Shown piece after piece: positions 33,892-39,297 of a stretch of DNA of 39,297 nt. How positions within the stretch are numbered: the stretch's first letter is position 1; each line of letters opens with the position of its first letter. The DNA is taken from NCBI GenBank assembly GCA_014801535.1, contig JAAVEA010000029.1:1-39297 (forward strand), given 5' to 3'. The translations under genes were made by a program, and so were the position numbers. Below the pieces are notes generated by a model. It ran no database searches and had not been told where the DNA came from. It saw only the letters and a program-made list of their open reading frames with translations. Source of the stretch: Bacteroides sp. Lineage in GTDB: Bacteria; Bacteroidota; Bacteroidia; Bacteroidales; Muribaculaceae.

Positions 33892-36800
33892 ATGCGAACA
33901 AAAATAAGCAAGATAGTAAAAGACCTAAACGTAGGGCTGAGCACAGCAGTGGAGTTCCTGCGAAAACATAATATCGAGGTGGAGGAGAATAATCCCAACG
34001 CCCGCATAGATTCCGATGCAGTGGAGCTTCTCACCAAGGAGTTCAGCACTGATAAGGATGTGAAGAAGCGCAGCCTCGATTTCATCAATACGAAAAAGGA
34101 GAAGAAGAGCGACCGTGTGCAGGCCAAAGAGGTAAAGACCGAGATTCCGCAGCCGAAGGTGTTGGGGAAGATTGATCTTGCAAATGTCGGTAAGCCCAAA
34201 CCCGAATCTCGCCGCGAGGAGAAAAAAGAGGAGAAGAAGGTGGAGAAACCGATAACTGTCCCCGAGCAGGAAGTGAAAAAGCCTGTGAAAGAGGATAAAC
34301 CCGCACAGCCGGTTGCTCCAGCCGTGAAACCGGCTCCCGTGGATACTCCTAAGGCGGAGATCAAGCCTGAGCCTAAGGCAGCTCCGCTTCCTAAGCCGGA
34401 ACCCAAAGCGGAACCCGGGCAGGAGCCTCTGCAGAAAGAACCTAAGAAGCAGGAGACCAAGCCTGTTCAGAATGAACAGCCGATGGTTCAAGCGTCTCAG
34501 CCAAAGAAAGATTCAACTACAAAAGATAAATCTGTGAGCAATAACCAGCATCCTGAGAAGAACGAGGCTGTGCAGCCCGCTTCGACAGAATCTCAGGCAC
34601 CGGCGCAGCAGCCGGAAAGCAAGGTGTTCCGCCTTTCGACGCCTACGCAGGGGCCGGAACTCAAGGTAGTAGGAAAAATCGACCTCTCTTCCCTTAATCA
34701 GGCTACACGTCCAAGAAAGAAGAGCAAGGCCGAACGTGCCCGCGCCGGACAAGGAAACGAATCCGACCGTAAGAAGCGTAAGCGTATAGGGAAGGAGAAG
34801 GTGGATATAGAGAAAGCCGCTTCCCAGCCCGGATTCGGTTCGGATAACCGTAAGAAGGAACGTGGCGGCAACAACAATGGCAATAACGGTAATAACAATG
34901 GCGGTAACCGTAACAATGGCGGTGGCAACCGCAATGAGAACCGTGGAGGCGGCGGAGGACGCAACCGCGGACGCAACCGCGACGACCGCCGTCCGAACAA
35001 GCCGGAGGTTAATGCCGAAGATGTGCAGAAGCAGGTGAAGGAGACTCTCGCACGTCTTACCAACAAAACCACCAAAAAGAGTGTGAAGTGGCGTAAGGAG
35101 AAGCGCGAGGAGATGCACAACCGTGAGATTGAGAACCAGCAGCGTGAGGCTGCCGAGAGTCGTGTGATCAAGATTACGGAATTTGTGACCGCCAACGACC
35201 TTGCAAATATGATGGATGTGCCCATCAACAATGTTATCGCTACCTGCATGAATCTCGGTGTGATGGTCTCGATCAACCAGCGTCTGGATGCGGAGACTAT
35301 CAATATCGTGGCCGAGGAGTTCGGATTCAGCACAGAGTTCGTGAGTGCGGATGTAACCGAGGCTATCGAGACGGTAGAGGATAATGAGGAAGATCTTGAG
35401 GAGCGTCCGCCGATCGTGACCGTGATGGGTCATGTGGACCATGGTAAGACTTCGCTTCTCGACTATATACGCAAGTCTAATGTGATTGCCGGTGAGGCAG
35501 GCGGTATCACGCAGCATATCGGTGCATATAACGTGAAGCTGTCTGACGGACGCCGAATCACCTTCCTCGACACTCCTGGTCACGAGGCGTTTACCGCCAT
35601 GCGTGCCCGTGGAGCCAAGGTGACCGACCTTGCCATCATTATAGTGGCGGCCGACGACGATGTGATGCCCCAGACCATAGAGGCTATCAACCACGCTTCG
35701 GCCGCAGGTGTGCCGATGGTGTTCGCTATCAATAAGATTGATAAGCCTGCGGCAAATCCCGATAAAATCAAGGAGGAACTGGCCAATATGAACTATCTCG
35801 TGGAGGAATGGGGTGGTAAATATCAGAGCCAGGATATCTCAGCCAAGAAAGGGTTGGGTGTTGAAGAACTTATGGACAAGGTGCTTCTTGAAGCGGAACT
35901 TCTCGAGCTCAAGGCTAATCCAAACCGCAACGCGGTGGGTTCGGTGATTGAGTCTTCTCTCGATAAAGGACGCGGATATGTGGCAACTGTGCTCGTGCAG
36001 AACGGAACACTCCATGTTGGAGATGTGATTCTGGCAGGAACGCATTTCGGTAAGGTGAAGGCGATGTTCAACGAGCGTAACCAGCGCGTAACAGAGGCAG
36101 GCCCGTCTACTCCGGTTCTTATACTTGGTTTGAACGGCGCTCCGACTGCGGGTGATACATTCAATGTGCTTGACACCGAACAGGAGGCACGTGAGATTGC
36201 CAACAAGAGGGAACAGCTGCAGCGCGAACTCGGTCTGCGCACCAAGAAACGCGTCGGACTTGAAGAACTCGGACGCCGCCGTGCTCTTAACGATTTCCAT
36301 GAACTCAACCTTGTGGTCAAGGGCGATGTGGACGGTTCTATCGAAGCTCTTTCCGATGCGTTGCTGAAGCTTTCCACTCCGGAGGTGCAGGTGAATGTGC
36401 TTCACAAGGGTGTGGGTGCGATTTCCGAATCGGATGTGACTCTTGCCGCCGCTTCCGATGCCATCATTATCGGTTTCCAGGTGCGTCCTTCTGCCGCTGC
36501 CAAGCGAGAGGCTGAGAAAGAGGGTGTTGAAATACGCCTCTACTCGGTTATCTACAAGGCTATCGAAGAGGTGAAAGACGCTATGGAGGGTCTGCTTTCT
36601 CCCGAAATCAAGGAGGAGATCACAGGCACGGCAGAGGTGCTTCAGACCTATCATATCTCGAAAGTCGGCACAATCGCCGGTGCTATCGTGCGTGACGGTA
36701 AAATCAAGCGCGCCTCGAAAGTGCGCCTGATCCGCGACGGTATCGTGATCTATACCGGCGACCTTGGCTCTCTCAAGCGATTTAAGGATGACGTGAAGGA

Positions 36801-36909
36801 AGTGGTTTCTGGCTATGATTGCGGTCTCTCAATCCAGGGCTACAACGACATCCGTGAGGGCGACCTCATCGAAGGGTTCGAGGAGGTAGAGGTTAAGAAG
36901 ACACTCTGA
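33892..36909 (+). CDS. infB: Translation initiation factor IF-2
   Basis: A 1005-aa GTPase that delivers initiator tRNA to the ribosome. The N-terminal IF2_N motif occupies residues 1-50 ([19 protein letters not shown]). Residues about 55-290 are a Lys/Pro/Glu/Gln-rich, apparently disordered stretch. Residues about 322-370 are a Gly/Asn/Arg-rich segment. A second IF2_N-like domain follows at about 425-480. The G domain shows G1 GHVDHGKT (513-520), DTPGHEAFT (G3) and NKID (G4), then domains II-IV with the C-terminal tRNA-binding part ([14 protein letters not shown]). The long disordered N-terminal region is typical for Bacteroidota IF-2. folK begins 11 bases later. Confidence 0.97.
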   Translation: MRTKISKIVKDLNVGLSTAVEFLRKHNIEVEENNPNARIDSDAVELLTKEFSTDKDVKKRSLDFINTKKEKKSDRVQAKEVKTEIPQPKVLGKIDLANVGKPKPESRREEKKEEKKVEKPITVPEQEVKKPVKEDKPAQPVAPAVKPAPVDTPKAEIKPEPKAAPLPKPEPKAEPGQEPLQKEPKKQETKPVQNEQPMVQASQPKKDSTTKDKSVSNNQHPEKNEAVQPASTESQAPAQQPESKVFRLSTPTQGPELKVVGKIDLSSLNQATRPRKKSKAERARAGQGNESDRKKRKRIGKEKVDIEKAASQPGFGSDNRKKERGGNNNGNNGNNNGGNRNNGGGNRNENRGGGGGRNRGRNRDDRRPNKPEVNAEDVQKQVKETLARLTNKTTKKSVKWRKEKREEMHNREIENQQREAAESRVIKITEFVTANDLANMMDVPINNVIATCMNLGVMVSINQRLDAETINIVAEEFGFSTEFVSADVTEAIETVEDNEEDLEERPPIVTVMGHVDHGKTSLLDYIRKSNVIAGEAGGITQHIGAYNVKLSDGRRITFLDTPGHEAFTAMRARGAKVTDLAIIIVAADDDVMPQTIEAINHASAAGVPMVFAINKIDKPAANPDKIKEELANMNYLVEEWGGKYQSQDISAKKGLGVEELMDKVLLEAELLELKANPNRNAVGSVIESSLDKGRGYVATVLVQNGTLHVGDVILAGTHFGKVKAMFNERNQRVTEAGPSTPVLILGLNGAPTAGDTFNVLDTEQEAREIANKREQLQRELGLRTKKRVGLEELGRRRALNDFHELNLVVKGDVDGSIEALSDALLKLSTPEVQVNVLHKGVGAISESDVTLAAASDAIIIGFQVRPSAAAKREAEKEGVEIRLYSVIYKAIEEVKDAMEGLLSPEIKEEITGTAEVLQTYHISKVGTIAGAIVRDGKIKRASKVRLIRDGIVIYTGDLGSLKRFKDDVKEVVSGYDCGLSIQGYNDIREGDLIEGFEEVEVKKTL

Positions 36910-36920
36910 TATTGTCTGAA

Positions 36921-37331
36921 ATGAAATATTATATAAATATCGGCACCAATCTCGGCAACCGCCGTCTTAATCTGAGTCGTGCGGTGGCGGCGGTGGAGAG
37001 GCGTTTCGGATATTTTGAAATCTCAAAAGTGGTGGAGTCGGAACCGTGGGGTTTCGATTCCACCAATATGTTTCTGAATGTTGCGATGATGTTTGAAAGC
37101 GAAGAAGAACCGCTTGATGTGCTTCATGAACTTCAGAAGATAGAAAAGGAGATTTCACCTGACGCTCATCGGAATTCCGATGGATCTTATCGCGACCGTC
37201 TTATTGATATCGACATAATGGCGATAGAGAATGTTGAGGTGGATCTTCCCGAATTGAAAGTGCCTCATCCACATCTTTTCGACAGGCCGTTCTTTATAAA
37301 TCCATTGAAGGAGCTGCTTGGGAAAGCATGA
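36921..37331 (+). CDS. folK: HPPK (2-amino-4-hydroxy-6-hydroxymethyldihydropteridine diphosphokinase)
   Basis: A 136-aa enzyme of folate synthesis that transfers pyrophosphate from ATP to 6-hydroxymethyl-dihydropterin. I start at ATG 36921 (MKYYINIGTNLG); the upstream in-frame TTG at 36912 is less likely. Motifs are INIGTNLGNR at the start, SEPWGF (pterin loop) at 43-48, and the catalytic RLIDIDIM (Arg-Asp-x-Asp) after SDGSYRD. A terminal PHPHLFDRPFFINPL block completes it. Length is slightly short but normal. The gene is 11 bases behind infB and convergent with dnaX. Confidence 0.93.
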   Translation: MKYYINIGTNLGNRRLNLSRAVAAVERRFGYFEISKVVESEPWGFDSTNMFLNVAMMFESEEEPLDVLHELQKIEKEISPDAHRNSDGSYRDRLIDIDIMAIENVEVDLPELKVPHPHLFDRPFFINPLKELLGKA

Positions 37332-37351
37332 TAAAAGCATGATAAATATGA

Positions 37352-37385
37352 AAGCGGAGATAAACTGGTCAGTTTATCTCCGCTT
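37352..37385. terminator. Shared bidirectional hairpin of folK and dnaX
   Basis: A 16-base perfect inverted repeat (37352-37367 with 37370-37385), with only two bases between. The minus-strand dnaX stop codon lies inside it, so the last codons of dnaX are part of the stem. It is placed to stop both convergent transcripts. Confidence 0.7.
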
Positions 37386-39147
37386 CTATGTTTTTCAGGA
37401 ACTCTCCGAGGGCGGGATTCTGGGTAATCGCTTTTGCAATGAACTCTTTCGGTGGCAGTATCTTCACAACTTCTATCGAGGTGTCGAGCTCAGCCTTTAG
37501 GGCGATAAAATCGTTTTTAAGAAAATCGCGTAAGAAAGTGACAAGTTTTGGGGAGGATTCAAACGCTTGCTGTTGGGCCGGATGCTCCACAAGTATCTTG
37601 AACTCATTCTCAGCATTCATTGAGATCTTTGACTTCCTCATTGCTGAAGTGAGGATATATTGATCAGGGTTGTCTTGAATAAACTTATTCCAGGCCTGCA
37701 TGAACGATTCGATTGTGACCGGTGTGTTTCTCAGTTCAAGCGAAGATGTTTCGGAATGGATGGAATTGGAGATTCTGAATGTGCGTGGTTTAGAAGAAGG
37801 ACGGGTGGGCTCGGGTGCATGAACCGGTCTTTGCACAGTAGCCGGCGCCGGCTGATGTGTTGAGACAGAGGTTGGAGCCGGTGCCGGCGATGAGGAGGGA
37901 GCGGGACGTGAAACCGGAGCTGAAACCGCAGAAGACGAAACGGTCGGAGCCGACGGTGCCTGTGTGGGAGAGGGAGCGGGTGGTACTGTCGGATTCTGCA
38001 GCGGAGGATTCTTATATTCACCCTTAAAAGGGGGGTCGGCGGGAGAGAGAAGCTGACAAAGCCGTATAAGGGTTACTTCCACAAGCAGTTGCTTATTTGA
38101 GGCGGTGCGATAGTTGAAATCGCAATCGTTGAGGATCTTCATTGCTGCGTAATACCACTGCAGCGGAAGTGAAGTGGCTTGGTCGCGGAACCGTTGTGCC
38201 GTATCGGCCGGCATTTCGAGCAAAGGCAATGTGCGTGCATCAGCGGCAACCATAAGATCCCGGATGTGGCTTGCAAGTCCGCCAATGAAGAAGAGTGAAT
38301 CAAATCCTTTGTCGCGAATCTCTTTGTAGATAAGAAGAGAATCCGGAATGTCACTTTTTGCGAAGGCATCGACCAGACGGAAATAATATTCATAGTCGAG
38401 CACATTGAGAGTGTCGATGGTGGCTTCATAGCTAACATTCCCCTGACATGAGGCCGCAACCTGATCGAATATCGAGAGGGCGTCACGCATGGCTCCGTCA
38501 GCTTTGCGTGCAATGACGCTGAGTGCACGGCGTTCTGCAGAGATCCCTTCGCTTTTCGCTACGAATTCAAGGTGATCCACAGTGTCATCGATTGTGATTC
38601 GCTTGAAATCATAAATCTGGCAACGCGAAAGGATCGTGGGTATAACCTTGTGCTTCTCTGTTGTGGCAAGAATGAATATTACATAAGAAGGTGGTTCCTC
38701 CAGAGTTTTGAGGAACGCGTTGAAGGCAGCTGCTGTGAGCATATGGACCTCATCGATGATAAAAACACGATATTTACCCACCTGAGGAGGTATGCTGACC
38801 TGCTCGGTAATTGCGCGAATATCATCCACGCCGTTATTGGAAGCGGCGTCAAGTTCGATAAGATTATAGGAGTTGCCCTGATCTATCGCCCGGCAGGAAT
38901 CGCATTGTCCGCAGGCCTCACCGTCGAGCGTTGGGGTCAGGCAGTTGATTGTTTTGGCAAAAATACGTGCGCATGATGTCTTTCCGACACCTCTCGGGCC
39001 ACAGAAGAGATAGGCCTGAGCGAGTCTGCCTGACGAAATGGCATTCTTTAAGGTGGATGTGAGATTTTTCTGTCCCACCACAGTCTGGAATGTAGCAGGG
39101 CGATATTTCCTTGCGCTTACAATATATCTTTGATTATTTTCCGACAT
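37369..39147 (-). CDS. dnaX: DNA polymerase III subunit gamma/tau
   Basis: A 592-aa clamp-loader ATPase. The N-terminal AAA+ domain has Walker A GPRGVGKT (residues 50-57), a zinc module (Cys69, Cys79, Cys82, Cys85 in CGQCDSC), Walker B VFIIDEVH (128-135) and an SRC sensor (ILSRC, about 172-176). Domain III and the collar follow to about residue 385. A Pro/Ala/Ser-rich linker covers about 395-470, then a unique C-terminal domain (about 485-592) with QAWNKFIQDN and ALGEFLKNIEAEIN. I see no clear A-rich frameshift site, so a separate gamma form is not evident. The gene is transcribed toward folK. No clear promoter is visible in the 150 bases upstream. Confidence 0.96.
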   Translation of the reverse strand: MSENNQRYIVSARKYRPATFQTVVGQKNLTSTLKNAISSGRLAQAYLFCGPRGVGKTSCARIFAKTINCLTPTLDGEACGQCDSCRAIDQGNSYNLIELDAASNNGVDDIRAITEQVSIPPQVGKYRVFIIDEVHMLTAAAFNAFLKTLEEPPSYVIFILATTEKHKVIPTILSRCQIYDFKRITIDDTVDHLEFVAKSEGISAERRALSVIARKADGAMRDALSIFDQVAASCQGNVSYEATIDTLNVLDYEYYFRLVDAFAKSDIPDSLLIYKEIRDKGFDSLFFIGGLASHIRDLMVAADARTLPLLEMPADTAQRFRDQATSLPLQWYYAAMKILNDCDFNYRTASNKQLLVEVTLIRLCQLLSPADPPFKGEYKNPPLQNPTVPPAPSPTQAPSAPTVSSSAVSAPVSRPAPSSSPAPAPTSVSTHQPAPATVQRPVHAPEPTRPSSKPRTFRISNSIHSETSSLELRNTPVTIESFMQAWNKFIQDNPDQYILTSAMRKSKISMNAENEFKILVEHPAQQQAFESSPKLVTFLRDFLKNDFIALKAELDTSIEVVKILPPKEFIAKAITQNPALGEFLKNIEAEIN

Positions 39148-39297
39148 TACTATAACAGTTTCTTGAATGAGGAAACTAAGAGTCCATCCAATAAAATATG
39201 TTAAAATGCCAGGGCGGCTATTTGACTCGTCATTGTTTTCCTTAGCGGAAACTCGTCGATTTTCAATTTCGAGCTAAAATATTCTTTTTCAGAAGGA
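39148..39297. other. Upstream region of dnaX
   Basis: No gene is seen. AGTTTC and GAAACT (39158-39176) form a small inverted repeat. Bases 39177-39193 repeat, in reverse complement, 17 bases at 14230-14246. Confidence 0.5.

Noticed and set aside
34513..35694. Long open frame of 393 codons on the minus strand inside infB
   Set aside because: It is a shadow of infB, whose domains are unmistakable. Its translation is Leu/His/Val-rich without any family motif and has no upstream signal.

Overview
The window looks like the chromosome of a gut Bacteroidales bacterium, most likely Muribaculaceae or a close relative. The evidence is FimB/Mfa2- and Mfa1-type fimbrial lipoproteins, TAnnTTTG-type promoters, a fused SecDF, a SusB-like GH97 enzyme, BspA-type leucine-rich repeats, a three-gene succinate dehydrogenase/fumarate reductase operon in C-A-B order, and short C-terminal tails of the '..NLQGVR..GIYI..' type. 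No single marker fixes the genus.

Left part (1-13818): surface fimbriae and starch use. The 3' end of a FimB/Mfa2-like anchor gene is followed by a fimbrillin-like lipoprotein and two very large fimbrial lipoproteins (910 and 1297 aa). All three complete lipoproteins carry a Thr-Arg-(Ala)-Gly-Asp site shortly after the lipobox. The two large proteins end in modules that look like starch-binding (CBM26-like) domains, and the longer one also has a FISUMP-like domain. Next come a GH97 alpha-glucosidase, a secreted protein made almost only of three CBM26 modules, and a GH13 alpha-amylase with two more. There is no SusC/SusD pair. I read this as a possible starch-gripping pilus next to secreted amylolytic enzymes.

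Middle (13819-19874): a structured intergenic region that may encode a small RNA, a CE1-type esterase on the minus strand, a tRNA-Arg(TCT) on the minus strand, and the sdhCAB (frdCAB) respiratory operon, whose cytochrome b subunit has an unusual soluble C-terminal tail.

Accessory stretch (19875-25630): a REP-associated tyrosine transposase (RAYT) with an extra C-terminal domain, flanked on each side by an inverted pair of REP-like palindromes around pyrimidine-rich filler. This is followed by a strongly supported non-coding RNA of about 350 nt (consensus promoter, 80-nt domain, 200-nt rod, intrinsic terminator), a cysteine-rich UDG-like protein overlapping a BspA-like LRR surface protein, and a small two-gene unit (44 and 162 aa) with its own promoter.

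Right part (25634-39297): conserved housekeeping genes. An Ig-like lipoprotein is divergent from secDF. Then come an unknown secreted protein, the rimP-nusA-infB translation/transcription cluster, folK, and dnaX on the opposite strand. A perfect hairpin between folK and dnaX includes the dnaX stop codon.
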